From positions 28,950,001 to 29,014,000 of the forward strand of contig CANTUQ010000004.1 of the NCBI GenBank assembly GCA_947683425.1: a stretch of DNA of 64,000 nucleotides, given 5' to 3'. Origin of the DNA: Excoecaria cochinchinensis (Eukaryota > Streptophyta > Magnoliopsida > Malpighiales > Euphorbiaceae). The notes beneath the pieces are model-generated. The model was given only the letters and a program-made list of their open reading frames with translations, had not been told where the DNA came from and searched no databases. Shown one piece after another: positions 11,130-23,405 of the stretch (positions are counted from its first letter, which is position 1; each line of letters starts with the position of its first letter). Both the position numbers and the translations under genes were made by a program.

Positions 11130-11520
11130 ACGAGGTTAGATGAACCTTTCCAATGTTTTATTGGGAAGAGAATTCCAAAATATCTCCTGTTACCTAAACT
11201 AGACTAGCACACATCATCTCAGGCTTCACAAATTAGATGAACCATTTCCAATGTTGTAGCGGAATGAGAATTCCAAAATATCTCTCATCGCCCAAAATAG
11301 ACCTTTATGCAATGTCTTAGACTTCATAAAGTTAGATGAACCTTTCCAATGTTTTATTGGAAAGGGAATTCCAAAATACCTTCTTATTGCCCAAAATAAA
11401 CATATACGCACTGTCTTAGGCTCAGTGAGGCTAGATGAACTTTTCCAATGTTCTATTGGGTGGCAACTCCAAAACATCTCTTTTTGCCCAAAATAGACGC
11501 CCCTGTAATCTTTACGGGTC
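11130..11520 (+). repeat. Tandem units of about 98 bp in Tat LTR
   Basis: AGATGAAC followed by a TTCCAATGTTTTATTGG-like segment, AATTCCAAAAT and GCCCAAAATAGAC recurs near 11138, 11235, 11333 and 11433. Element B's LTR carries the same module, for example at 29390-29470. The TCCAATG...TATTGGG part is a small hairpin in each unit. Confidence 0.7.
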
Positions 11521-11588
11521 TTATGAACCTGTTTCAAGCACCTTAAAAGCGGGTTTTCGGGGTCTTTGAGGTTCGGCGCGCATCATAG

Positions 11589-11606
11589 TTACGACTCCAC
11601 TGGGGA
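11589..11606 (+). promoter_or_regulatory. Primer-binding region of Tat A
   Basis: TTACGACTCCACTGGGGA corresponds to TGGTTACTCTGCTGGGGA in B. Both are worn versions of the TGGCGACTC-type sequence usual after Tat/Ogre LTRs. The exact tRNA (often given as tRNA-Arg in this lineage) was not verified. Confidence 0.5.
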
Positions 11607-11611
11607 CATAC

Positions 11612-14600
11612 TGTAACACTCTTATACCTTACGTTCAATTAATTAAGCTAAGATTCGAAGTTAATTAGCCTAGTTAATGTAACCAATTATTGCTCAGTTA
11701 AATATTGCGAAGAACTTTTTTTTTTCAACTGATTATAACAATACTCTGGTTACCTAAGCCCATTAGAGACATTAGAATAATCTATAAACTTAACTGCCCC
11801 ATTTTAATTTAATACCCATTTCGTTGATTGACCTATAACTGTCCTAAGTTACTATTCCTACAATCAATTTTACATTACTATAACCTTTTTTCATTTTCAT
11901 TACCACAATAACCATCCACATTAACCTAACCACTACGGGTTAACAAATGTTCCATTATCACAATCATAGACATTCTAGACATAAAACATAAATACTATGC
12001 ATCCCTAAACCAGTCACAGTCTATAAAAGTACAATACATATTAGTACCCAAAACCATAATATAAGTTCATATAAATGCCAAAAATACTTAACATACTTAA
12101 ACTTCTTCCAAATAATTACTTCAATTCAGCTCCCAAAAATTGTGAGGTATGCTAATGCTCCACGTCCTAAGGTGTACCTACATGCAGTCATATAAAACTA
12201 CGTGTTGAACATTAAATATGCCTAGTGGTGATTGCAATTCCAGGTATTTCCACTAACTAAGTTCACATGCATAAATATAATACATAAAATAAAATAATCA
12301 TAATAAAATTTACATTTAATTTTATTTACTAATTATGCATGCAATACTATACTTAATTACCATTAAATCACTCATTTAAGGACATTTACACATTCAGTAC
12401 ACATGAAAGTCCATAATTACCATTTTGTCCCTACACATGGCAAAATTACAATTAGGTCCTCAATCTTTATCAAAATTACAAAATTGCCATTAGTTCATTT
12501 TATTTATCTAATTAACCATTATTTAGCATACAAATTACGGTTTAGTCCCTAAACTACAAATTTCATGCCAAATTACATTTTAGTCCCTAAAAATTGACAA
12601 TTTTTCATATTCAACCAATTAATTACATTTTTACCCTTATTAATCTTTCTTAACTTATATATGGTAAAAATTACCATTATGCCTTCAAACTTTTTATTTA
12701 ATTCCAATTATGTGCCTTTTTCACACAATTATCATTTTAATCACAATTTAACCATTTTAAGCTCATTTTTACCATTTTGCCCCCTTTATAAAACTGGCAG
12801 AAATCTATGAACGAGATAAACGAGACTTGAATCCGATAGGTTTAATAAAGAATAGAGGGATCCCATGGGACCACCCCTATAATATAGACTACAAAAATAC
12901 AGATTAATACAGTATTAAGACAAAACAATACATAGTAGGACCGTCATTGGCCTACAGTAAGTGAGATATCATGCTCATACCCACAGTTAATTGTCCCTAT
13001 GGCTAGCCACTATATCCTAAGCTGGACTTTACTACCATATCACTACATAGGGCATCAATATTCCATTTTTCACATTTTTATGTTACCAATCATACATTTC
13101 ATGGAATTTCATCATGCTATTCCATTCTTTCCCAATCAAATCAAGCATTATACATTTAATTTTCATTTATATGCCATTTTATGCCATATTATCCATTAAA
13201 TCATAAAAGTACACATGGATACATACATGTATACCATTCGGCCATTACATTAATTTTTTTATCATCAATTCTTTTCATCACCTTTAACCTTTATTTAGCT
13301 CCTTTACATGTTAAACAACCTAGTCATGCCATTATTTCACATCAAAACACATCAAAATCACATTTTTACATACATAACGAATTCGGCCAACTTGTTCATC
13401 ATCCATTATGTAAATTTTTCTTTCCCTAATACATTTCATTAATTAGATCACATGCCAAATATCATGAATACATCATAAAAATGTCATAAACATCATCATA
13501 TACTCTATGGAATACCATTTGTCCTACATAGTAAATCACCACCCAAATTTTGTTTTCTCATTTTAACCATTCATTTCATCATTTCTAACATCCCTAAGCA
13601 TGATTATCAAGTTATATTCAATTAAACATGCCTTTTTCACATACTTAGTTCACAAATATAACCTAAATCACAACTTAAACAATTGAAATAAGTGGAGTTT
13701 GCAATCACAAACCTTAGATCCTTGCAAAATACCTCTTAATACTCCTTGTCTTTGCCTTTAGCTTGATTCAAAACTTCTTTACCTTGATGACCTAACCATG
13801 GTCAAATACAAAGATGGAGATTCCATCAATATCAAGCTTCATTTTAAAAAATAAACTTCATAACCATGTTATACACATCCAAAGGTACCTATAGGCACCC
13901 TTGAACCAAATTAAAAATACCTAAATCACTTACTTCAAAATCACACCTTAACTTAAAAGTCTTGGTTTTTCTTACTTTCAAACCTTCAAATGGACTTTTA
14001 AGACAAACAATGGATTCTAGAGGAGCTGAAATATGTTTGGGAGGCTTGGATTTAGGGAGAGATGAGGAGAGGATGGAAGAAAAATGGAGGAAATGTGAAG
14101 GAGATCAATTCGGCCAAGGGAGAGGAGAGTGAGGTGGTTACCAAAGGGAGAATTCAGGAGAAATCAAGCAAATGTGATGTATTTATATGGGGTAAATTGA
14201 ATCAAACTAGGTCTAACCGAAGTGGTCGAACCGGTTTGAATAAATTTTTGAATTTCGGGTCATTTTTCACTATTTCAAGGTATCTATAAGTTATTCAACT
14301 CATTTTCATTCCCAATCAATTCCATCATTATTAAAATGTCAAATATAGCCTCCACATAAAATTTCAGCTCAATTAGAGTTTATTTGGGTCCCAGTTCACT
14401 TAAATCAGTCTGATTCAATATTATTCGATTTTGCCGAAAAATACAATTCTAATACTGTCAAAAATTTCTAAAAAATATTTTGAGCCTTTACACTTCCCAC
14501 ATTGCACCTTTTTAACCTCATTTACTATTTTTAAAAATTTGGTCAAAGTTTGGTTCAATTGAACCGAGCTAGAGGCAAACTTTCGTTTGACTTTCGAGGA

Positions 14601-14773
14601 CCTAGTTGACCTCATTTTTGTACCAAATTTCACCACTAGACACCTAACAGTCCATAGATCAAATTTGCTAAATAAAAATGTTTTTGTGAACTACTATTAG
14701 ACCAAACCAAAAACACACTTCAGACTCCACAATATACCCTAAAAACTTATAAGCCAATAAGCAGGCCATTACA
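11612..14773. mobile_element. Solo LTR, 3162 bp, with 5-bp target duplication
   Basis: It starts TGTAACACTC, ends GGCCATTACA, and is flanked on both sides by CATAC (11607-11611 and 14774-14778). Removing it restores the Tat A leader, which aligns with element B on both sides. There is no coding sequence. Antisense-looking phrases such as TTTAGTCCCTAAAA suggest it may be in minus orientation, but this is weak. Small ORFs in it (12999-13429, 14062-14289, 14421-14636) have no known motif. Confidence 0.85.
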
Positions 14774-14778
14774 CATAC

Positions 14779-15684
14779 TTTGAGGCTTCACTTCGAATAT
14801 ACCTTGGCTAAATTACATAATTGAGTTTTAATCTAAAAATTTCATCCATTTTTGAAATTACATTGCATTTCATTAGAGCTATAGATCTACGCTAGTTTTC
14901 ACCCTCTCTTAACCCCGGTGTGTTCCCGAAGCACGACCCTACGTTCACTCAATGTAAGGAAGTATTAGGAATAATCATTAGCCCAAGCCTCGTACCATCA
15001 TGGTATATTAAATGGAGACCCAACTGGTCGTTATGCTCGTGATAAGCTAGACCCTTTGGCAGGGACCATGCTTGGGTAGACCTAAAGTATCATCACCCTG
15101 GCCAAAGCTCATATAATGGAAATAGATACTTCCCCTAGGTGGAATGAACCATAATACTATGCTTGCTGTATAAATCACTATGTATTAGATAGACTTAGAT
15201 AAATTGGTTGGTCACCTGATTAAAGGCTTTCATACCCCGATGGGCCTATATGGATTTATTTAGACTGCCTAAATACACAATGATCAAGTGCCATACGTAT
15301 GCATATTAGATAAGAGCTGTTATGCTGCCGATTTTTCACCGTGCATCATACACATCCATTGGGTTCCCTGTTAACCCATGGATTAAGCCCACCTAGGAAA
15401 TAGACTATGTGACCTCGTGTGTAGGAGCAACAAAGTTGGAAGGATCTATCTGCCTGCATGTGGTTATGGATATTGTATAGTACAACCATGCATCATATGT
15501 CATTCATGCATCATCCTGACTAGATATATTTTGCAGCCATCATAGATCCACCCAGGTGGTCCAGGGGTCCCCGTGGGTGACTAGCTAGAAATTCATTCTT
15601 TGAATTGCCAGAAAGGGTGGAATACTCGGAGTCACTCTCGAAAAGTAGTGAAGCTACCTCCTCCCAATTCTCCTTAGATTGCGA
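14779..15684 (+). other. Leader of Tat A between primer site and gag
   Basis: It is non-coding and aligns over its length with the leader of B (29579-30490), for example TAGATCTACGCTAGTTT and the GAAGCACGACCCTA segment. It ends near a pyrimidine-rich AG site (about 15537) matching a possible splice acceptor in B. Confidence 0.7.
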
Positions 15685-16998
15685 TATGGCAAACCCATTG
15701 AGAGAATCAGATGCCACTCGTGCCATGATTGCCGATGGTTAGGGAAATTGACAGCAGCCATGGCACCCCCTGTTGGGCCAAACCTAGTTGCTCCCCCTGT
15801 ATGTCAAAATGAGCGGGAGGTGGCTAGAGACGATCCGCATAAGGAGGTACGTCCACCACCAGTGGACCTCAGAGCTACTACATCCTCAGGTCAAAGAAGA
15901 TGAGGGGCCCACAAACTGGAAGATGAATATGTAGAGAAAGAATACGAAGAACCCGTAGTGGTGAGAGGTAAGGTACCTAAGACAGAAGAGGTCATATGGA
16001 AGAAAATGGAAGACAAGTTCGAGGTGATGTCCCAAATGCTGACGATAGGAAAGGGTATGAACCGCGAATATAAGAAGCTGGAGGGAGAGGATCTAATCCC
16101 TCAGAATTTTAAAATGCTTGATGTTCTAAAATTTGATGGTACATCGGATCCCACCGCGTATATTAAGTAGTACTTGTTGGTAATGAAGGGTACAATGCTG
16201 ACAAAGAGGAAGAAAATAGAGTATTTTTATTTGAGTTTGATAGGTCCTGCAGTGGATTGGTACCATTGACTTGCCAGGAGAATAAAAAAAGATTAGAATC
16301 TGCTGACAGAGGAGTTACATAAGCAGTACAACTGTAACATAAGAATAGAGGTAACTCTAAAGGATCTAGAGCTGTTGTAGTAGAAACCATGGGAGTCATT
16401 CCATGAATAGTTGACTTGATGGAGGAAACGGGTGATGGAGATGAAGAGGAAGCCAGAAACTCTGGATCAAATCAGATTATTTATCAAGAACACTAGCCCA
16501 TATCTGAAGGATGGGTTAAAGATAAAGAGGCTGAAGGACTGGGAGTCCCTGAAAGATATAGCCATAGAAGCTGAAGGAGAATACCTGGCAAGGAAGGCCA
16601 ACAATGACAATTATACCCAAAGAAATTATGGTAATTAAGGGGGAGGAGTGTCAATAAGGCCTGACAATGGAAATCAAATTGGGAACACAGTAGATGTAGT
16701 GGTTACCGAAATAAACCAAAGGCATTATTCTAACCTAGGCAGGTCATTATCTTGGGTGCTTAAAAAGCTAATGAAAGAAGGTGAGTTATGGCCAATGCCT
16801 GCTAAACCCGCTAGGAGTTAGGGACATCCCGATCATCAAGCGGATCAGTACTATTCCTACCATCAGTATACAGGGCATGAGCCTGATGAATGTTAGACTC
16901 TGAGAAACCAATTTTAGGACCTCATTGATAGCAAATAGATTGTTGATCCAAAGAATCGAAAGAATAAGGCATAAAGGGATTTTAAGGCACTAATAAAG
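15685..16998 (+). pseudogene. Tat A gag pseudogene
   Basis: The Met at 15685 (MANPLRESDATRAMIAD) matches the gag start in element B. One frame can be followed through a basic/acidic linker, EEVIWKKMEDKFEVM, the capsid-like start FDGTSDPTAYIK and VDWYH to a worn zinc-knuckle region (YHQYTGHEPDEC; the first cysteine is Tyr) near 16850. Many in-frame stops interrupt it (15901, after AYIK at 16168, several at 16270-16420). Most are TAG or TGA where the A' or B copies predict CAG or CGA. Gag would form the virus-like particle; this copy cannot. Confidence 0.8.
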
Positions 16999-19315
16999 AG
17001 TCCCAGAAGGTGGATACCGCACAGCAAGAAGTAGGAGAGAAGACTTTCTAGTAGATATGTTTTTTATTTTATTTTTGAACTTTTCAATCTTCATGTATGC
17101 AGTATTGTTTACGTTAATTAACGACATTTTGTTTATGTCTCTTGTGATTTCACTATGCATGATTACAATCACAAGTCATTTACATTTGATATTAACTTAA
17201 TGAATACTGCCTCATTCAATCTTGAGATCCCGTTGGCATCTGATATCACTCTTGAGGAAGGAAAAATTCTGAGAGATAATAAAAAAAAGTTAAAAAAAGA
17301 AAGAAAAGGCCTTTGCATAGACCTGGAATGACATGTTAAATATTGACAAGGGCATTGTTGGGACAGCGCTGCTTCAATATGCCAACATGACGACGAGAAA
17401 AATTTTAAAAGCCATTCCTTTGCTTCCTTATAGTTTAGGACGCATATGATGTAGCCCAACGAAGTCAAACTCTGATCATTAAAGGGCTTAGACAAATGAA
17501 ACTCTGGGTCTTCACAAGAAATAGCTCATTAGAACCAAGCCTTAGAATTCCTTCCCTCCTAACCATTTGAGAGATTTACTACAAAGCCAATCAAGATTGA
17601 CCTTTAACCATCTAGGACAAGACGAGTAAGGCATGGACACTTATAGCTTAACTTAGAAGGAAAGCTCATTACCTTTACAAAAAAAGCCAAAAAAAAAAAA
17701 TAATTTTGTCCTAAACCATCTAAGGCTAACGTATAACTCAATCTCAACTATTAAAGGCTACTTCAGAAATTGAGCCATCAAAGCCGACAAAAAGTAAGAT
17801 GCAGGATTTCATATTCAAGTTCCAAATGGAGAACTATCCATTTTAGCCAGTTTGCACAAGGGTCAACATGAAGCCTTTGGTGCTAAAAAAGAGGCACTAT
17901 TAGAAGAAACAACCTTCCTGCTAATGAGGATGTAAGTAAGTTCAATGAAACCAATAGACGCTGACAAACTGAGGGAGGTCCCATAGCAAAGGCTAAAAAT
18001 AAAAAAAGAAAAAAAGAGAATAAATGGCCCGCATGTCAAAAACTCAAAAAATGCCACCTCACTAAAATTGGGCGCCCCATCAAGGTGAAAACCAAAAAGG
18101 CATCTTGAGCAAAAATTAAGGGCAAAGAGAAAATGTTCAATCATGAAAACCCTAGAGGGCTGATTGATAACAGGATTTTGATGTTTTTGGGATCCATCTC
18201 GAGATTAGGATTTTTGGTATTTTTTAATTTAATACCAAATGATGATCACGTGTGATGAAATCGGACTGAAACATACTCATTTATGCCACAATATATTAAT
18301 ATAAATAGAGCACTTTATCTCGCATACTCAAAATTGTTTACGTTCCAACATAAAAAATAGCACATTGTTTCTTTTTTCCCATACGACCTCCATTGCTATC
18401 ATCATCCTAATGTTTCAGCTGACTTGCCCCCTCATCATTTTTGAGCTAATCATACAATACCTTCATGAGGAAAATTGAAATCCATACAGCTACTATTAAA
18501 AAAATAATAAAATAAAAAAAAAAGAAAAAAGGAGGAAAAAGGGAGGCCATTAGAGATGAAAACCGTAACTGGCTCTCTAAGCAAAAGTTAGGCCAAAGGG
18601 CATGGTAAAAACTTGAAAATAGGCAGTCTATCCTACAAGCAAAAAAAATGAAATGAATAAAAGCTGCTGGAGTGGGTTGGGTCCATTCCAGGCAAACATA
18701 AGGCACAAGGTTATGTGAAAATCCCCAAAGGGACACATTTCCCGCAAATAAAAATTAGTGTGAAAATCCACAAGGGACGCACTATCTTTAAAATAATGAC
18801 TTCTGATGCCTAGAGAGATAAGGAAGCATTACTTCAAATGATCTCCCTTCGGGCAAATAGTGCATAATGCAAGGACATGAGTCAGAATCCTAGGGGAAAA
18901 ATGCTCTACAGCTCATAGCAAAAGGTGCATGCTCATTGACCGGGGGGCAAATATACACACCGAACAGTTCTCTCTGAAAAGATTATGGGTCAGAGTTGTT
19001 AAACCAAGACGACACTCTTCTAGATCCTTGGGGGCATGATCGAGCAACCAGGCCGTATCCTCAACGGACCTTTAACCACCCAGGACATGGTCTATCCATT
19101 TTTCCATGTATTTCATGTCATACAATTCTTTTGTAAACATCTGCATGTAACTTTTTACACATACATACAAAATCTCTTGTGTATATTCTTGTGTAGATAG
19201 CTTTGTAGAAAAAGGCCACATGCACAAAAACTGGTCAAGGGCAGCCTCGGCTCAATATTAGCACTCACCCATGTTGGAGAACTAGGTCGAGATGAAGTCT
19301 ACACAGGTTGAAATC
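16999..19315 (+). other. Degenerate interior of Tat A (pol deleted)
   Basis: No RT, RNase H or integrase motif is readable. Around 18010-18175 it carries the same 'aaaaccgaaaaa/agagggctgattg' spacer that follows integrase in B (35510-35640), only about 1 kb after gag, so pol has been removed. The rest matches A' on the opposite strand (23406-25400), for example the GGGTCAGAGTT segment near 18990. Short ORFs here are chance. Confidence 0.65.
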
Positions 19316-19885
19316 TTTCAAAGTCCTCTTAAGTGGCAAATCTCCAAGTCCTCAGAAGAGGCAAATCCCAAAGTCCTCTGAAGAGAAAAATTTCCAAGTC
19401 CTATTAAGATGCAAATTTCCATGTAAGGAAAATCTCCAAGTCCACTTAAGAGGTAAATTTCCAAGTCCTCTTAACAGGCAAATTTTTAAGTCCTCAGAAG
19501 AGGGAAATTTGCAAGTCCTCTTAAGAGGCAAATTTGCAAGTCCTCTTAAGAGGCAAATCTCCAAAGTCCTCTCAAGAGGCAAATCTCCAAGTCCTCTTAA
19601 GAGGCAAATTTCCAAGTCCTCTTAAGAGGTAAATCTCTAAAGTCCTCTTAAGAGGTAAATCTTCAAGTCCTTTAAAGAGGCAAATCTCCAAAGTCCTCTG
19701 AAGAAGCAAATCTCCAAGTCCTCTGAAGCGGCAAATCTCCAAGTCCTCTTAAAAGGGAAATCTCTAAAGTCCTTTGAAGAGGCAAATTTCCAAGTCCTCT
19801 TAAGAGGCAAATTTCCAAGTCCTAAAGCAAATTTCCAAGTCCTCTTAAGGGGCAAATCTCTAAGTCCTCTTAAGAGGAAAAATAT
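19316..19885 (+). repeat. Tandem array, 25-bp unit, in Tat A
   Basis: About 20 or more copies of AAGTCCTCTTAAGAGGCAAATCTCC with point changes. Each good unit contains the perfect 12-bp palindrome CCTCTTAAGAGG. The array sits between the post-pol spacer and the 3' LTR, a place where Tat elements often carry satellite-like repeats. The ORFs reading through it on both strands are repeat translations. Confidence 0.9.
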
Positions 19886-20208
19886 CGAAAGACCTTTTAG
19901 GGGTACAAATCTATAAATTAGCGAAAATCCTCCAGGGGGCAACCGTTCTTTAGGGAACAACCAACGGTCCTTCAAAGGGCGTCCATCCGACATTAGCTCA
20001 ACGGGAATGTAACATGCCAACAAGGCGACGTTAATTGGCCACCAAAAACATAGCTTAACATGTCAACAAGCGGGCAATAATTAAACCCACCAGAACTCCA
20101 TCAACATAGCGGAAAGATAGCTGCCTCAGGTACGTACTTGTTCCCTTTTTTCTAAATTTTGGCTCACCTAGGCACCCATGAACTAGCTTCCCCAAAATTG
20201 GGGGCAAC
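19886..20208 (+). other. 3' untranslated region and polypurine tract of Tat A
   Basis: Non-coding. It ends CCCCAAAATTGGGGGCAAC (20190-20208), the same polypurine tract that precedes the 3' LTR of B at 62048-62066. Confidence 0.75.
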
Positions 20209-21342
20209 TGTAGACACCAGGTTTCAAGGCAACCCATATCAGGGTTACCCAATGATGAAACTAAATGCCTGCTCACAGGCAAAAATGTTAGAAGTGATGG
20301 TTTCCTCATCAAATTTGCTTTCTAGAAATAAAAAATATAAAAATATAAAAAATAAAATTTAGTAAAAGGAGTTTAGAAATTATAGTGTTCTAGTCAAAAT
20401 CATTTTATTAAAAAAAATAAGATGTACTGGCGCGCGAGGGCAGGCCTTCCTCGCGCGCCAGGCGAGTCCTAGTGCGCAGGGCGCGTGGTTGCTCGCCTGC
20501 GCATGCCTGTTGAAGCGAGCGTGGGTGTCGCATGCCTGCACGCCCGTCGCTCACATGCGACCGCCGTCGGTCGTCCCCTAGCTACCGCAAACATGATTTT
20601 TCACCAAAAATCAAAATTATTTTCCCAAAATTGATTTTTTATCCCTTTTTTTTGTATTTTCATGGTTTTTTCAATTTTAAAATTAAGATGGGTGATAAAT
20701 TATTTGTTTTATTTTTTATCCTTAAGATAAATATCAAAGATTTTATCTTATCTTCTAAATTCTAGTTTGAATTCAAAAAGATTTGATTTTATCTCCAAAT
20801 CCAATTTGAGTTATAAAAGATTAGATTTTATTTTCTAAAATCTAATTTGGATTCAAAAAGATTTGATATCTCTCTTTAAGAATAATTCAAATTTTAAAAA
20901 GATTTGAATTTTTAATTTGAATTTTAAAAAGATTTGAATTTTTAATTTGAATCTTAAAAAGATTTAAATTTTTAATTTGAATTTTGAAAAGATTTGAATT
21001 TTTATCTTATTTTTAGTTAGCTTATAAATAGTAGGCTGAGAATCGAGAAAATGATTGTGTTTTCTGATTTTTCTTTTCCTCTTCACAAAATTTTATTCTT
21101 CTTTAAGAGAATTCTCTCTACAATTTTTTTGTTTTCTTCTTCAAAGAAATTTCTTAAGTTAATTCTTAATCAAAAAAATCATTCTGGAGATAAGGAAAAT
21201 AATTTTTTTTTCATCAAAATTTTTATTTTCTTCCATTAATTTTTTAAGCAAATTTTCTTTCTTGAAATAAAACTCTAATTTTTATTATTTTTAATTCCAA
21301 ATTTGTGGATCAAAATAAGAAAATCAATCATATTTCCTCATT
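20209..21342 (+). mobile_element. 3' LTR of Tat A, first part only
   Basis: It starts TGTAGACACCAGG and follows the 5' LTR (9192 to about 10375) with substitutions, including the TATA box at 21023-21029. It ends abruptly at TTTCCTCATT, where the sequence switches to the reverse complement of a later part of the same LTR. Confidence 0.8.
20428..20460. promoter_or_regulatory. GC-rich perfect palindrome in Tat A LTR
   Basis: TGGCGCGCGAGG and CCTCGCGCGCCA are 12-base complementary arms around a 9-base centre, about 560 bp upstream of the TATA box. The 5' LTR has a decayed version near 9408-9440. It could be a protein-binding site or DNA/RNA hairpin; function is unknown. Confidence 0.6.
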
Positions 21343-21784
21343 AAAAGAACAATATTAAAGGTGAAAATTTGTTTGGATGGGAAAACTAGGACATTGGTCC
21401 TAATTTTTTAGAAAAAATTCCAAATTAATTAATATAAATATTTTTGTGATTTTCTTTTTTAAAGTGTATAAAATAAATAATTTTATTGCAAATTGCATGG
21501 TAAATAAATTAAAAAAGGCCAAATAAATAAAATAATACAAATAATAAAATAATAAGTCAAACCAAAACGAGTCTCCTAGATCTTCCCATTTGCTCACAAG
21601 AATATCCAAACAAGAAAAAAACAATTATTGAAACAAAAAACAAACACAAATAAAATTAATATTAGTATTTAAATAAGAAAAATCAATTAAACATATAAAA
21701 TAATAAAAATGAATTAAAATAAATAAAATTAAATAATAAAAGAAAGATCGAACCCAGAAAAAGGATCGAACCCAGAATATTTAT
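21343..21784 (-). mobile_element. Inverted LTR piece of Tat A'
   Basis: It is the reverse complement of the middle of the 5' LTR of A (about 10400-10825), for example the phrase that reads GGTAAATATTCCAGGTTCGA at 10399. It is joined on the left to plus-strand LTR at almost the adjoining LTR position, and on the right to the 47-bp array. Confidence 0.75.
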
Positions 21785-23405
21785 CCGAAGAGGCTGAGAA
21801 TACCTTTGAAAAAGGACTTAAAAATACTACTATAAAGAGGCTGAGAATGCCTTTGAAAAAGGACTTAAAGATAATGGTCCGAAGAGACTGAGAATTCCTT
21901 TGAAAAAGAAATTAAAGATAATGCTCCAAAGAGGCTGAGAATGCCTTTGAAACAGGACTTAAAGATAACGCTTCGAAGAGGTTGAGAATTCATTTGGAAA
22001 AGGACTTAAAGATAATGCTCCGAAGAGGCTGAGAATACCTTTAAAAAAGGACTTAAAAATAATGCTCCGAAGAGGTTGAGAATGCCTTTGAAAAAGACTT
22101 AAAGATAATGCTTCGAAGAGGCTGATAATTCCTTTGAAAAGGAAATTAAAGATAATGTTCCGAGAGGCTGAGAATGCCTTTGAAACAGGACTTAAAGATA
22201 ATGCTCCGAAGAGGTTGAGAATGCATTTGAAAACGGACTTAAAGATAATGCTCCGAAGAGGCTGAGAATACCTTTAAAAAATGACTTAAAAATAATGCTC
22301 CGAAGAGGTTGAGAGTGCCTTTGAAAAAGGACTTAAAGATAATGCTCAGAAGAGGCTAATAATTCTTTTGAAAATGAAATTAAAGATAATGTTCCGAAGA
22401 GGTTGAGAATGCCTTTGAAATAGGACTTAAAGATAATGCTCCAAAGAGGTTGAGAATGCATTTGAAAAAGGACTTAAAGATAATGCTCCGAAGAGGCTGA
22501 GAATACCTTTAAAAAATGACTTAAAAATAATGCTCCGAAGAGGTTGAGAGTGCCTTTGAAAAAGGACTTAAATATAATGCTCCAAAGAGGCTGATAATTC
22601 CTTTGAAAAAGAAATTAAAGATAATGTTCCGAAGAGGCTGAGAATGCCTTTGAAATAGGACTTAAAGATAATGCTCCAAAGAGGTTGAGAAGGCATTTGA
22701 AAAAGGACTTAAAGATAATGCTCCGAAGAGGCTAAGAATGCCTTTGAAAAAGGACTTAAAGATAATGCTCCGAAGATGCTGAGAATGCCTTTGGAAAAGG
22801 ACTTAAGGATAATGCTCCGAAGAGGTTGATAATTCCTTTGAAAAAGAAATTAAAGATAATGTTCCAAGAGGTTGAGAATGCCTTTGAAACAGGACTTAAA
22901 GATATTGCTCCGAAGAGGTTGAGAATGCATTTGAAAAAGGACTTACAGATAATGCTTCGAAGAGGCTGAGAATACCTTTAAAAAATGACTTAAAAATAAT
23001 GCTCCGAAGAGGTTGAGAATGCCTTTGAAAAAGGACTTAAAGATAATGCTCCGAAGAGGCTGATAACTCCTTTGAAAAAGAAATTAAAGATAATGTTCCG
23101 AAGAGGCTGAGAATGCCTTTGAAACAGAATTTAAAGATAATGCTCCAAAGAGGTTGAGAATGCATTTGAAAAAGGACTTAAAGATAATGCTCCGAAGAGG
23201 CTAAGAATGCCTTTGAAAGAGGACATGAAGATAATGCTCCGAAGATGCTGAGAATGCCTTTGAAAAAGGACTTAAAGATAATCCTCCGAAGAGGCTGAGA
23301 ATGCTCGAAAGAGACTTGAAATGCCTTGAGAAAAGGACTTAATGCTTTGAAAAGACTGAGAATACTCGAAAGAGAATTGAACTGCCTTGAGAAAAGGACT
23401 TAATG
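21785..23405 (-). repeat. Tandem array, 47-bp unit with 5-unit higher-order period
   Basis: About 34 copies of a 47-bp unit (plus strand GCTCCGAAGAGGCTGAGAAT, then GCCTTTGAAAAAGGACTTAA, then AGATAAT). A variant carrying 'ataattcctttg...aaattaaag' recurs near 21888, 22121, 22355, 22588, 22824 and 23058, that is every 233-236 bp or five units. The last 120 bp are shorter degenerate units. By position it is the A' counterpart of the array at 19316 and is in minus orientation. Confidence 0.88.

Larger units (their letters stand above)
9192..11587 (+). mobile_element. 5' LTR of Tat A
   Basis: It starts TGTAGACACCGG and ends near GCGCATCATA, just before the Tat-type primer-binding sequence. It contains a GC-rich block with a decayed palindrome (9408-9440), an A/T-rich stretch, a TATA box TATAAAT (10054-10060) and four tandem units of about 98 bp near the end. 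The LTR terminus is inferred by alignment with element B. Confidence 0.8.
9192..21342 (+). mobile_element. Tat-lineage Ty3/gypsy element A (degenerate, pol-deleted)
   Basis: It is bounded by LTRs starting TGTAGACACC at 9192 and 20209. It has a Tat-type primer-binding region, a leader and gag closely similar to element B, no RT, RNase H or integrase, a 25-bp repeat array and the polypurine tract AAAATTGGGGGCAAC before the 3' LTR. A solo LTR is inserted in the leader. The 3' LTR stops after about 1.1 kb where an inverted piece begins, so no target-site duplication can be confirmed. Confidence 0.85.

Noticed and set aside
19308..20023. Long repetitive ORFs around the 25-bp array
   Set aside because: These are translations of a tandem repeat; the frame depends only on the repeat length.
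21785..23405. CRISPR-like look of the 47-bp array
   Set aside because: The units are directly abutting tandem repeats without unique spacers, in plant transposon DNA.
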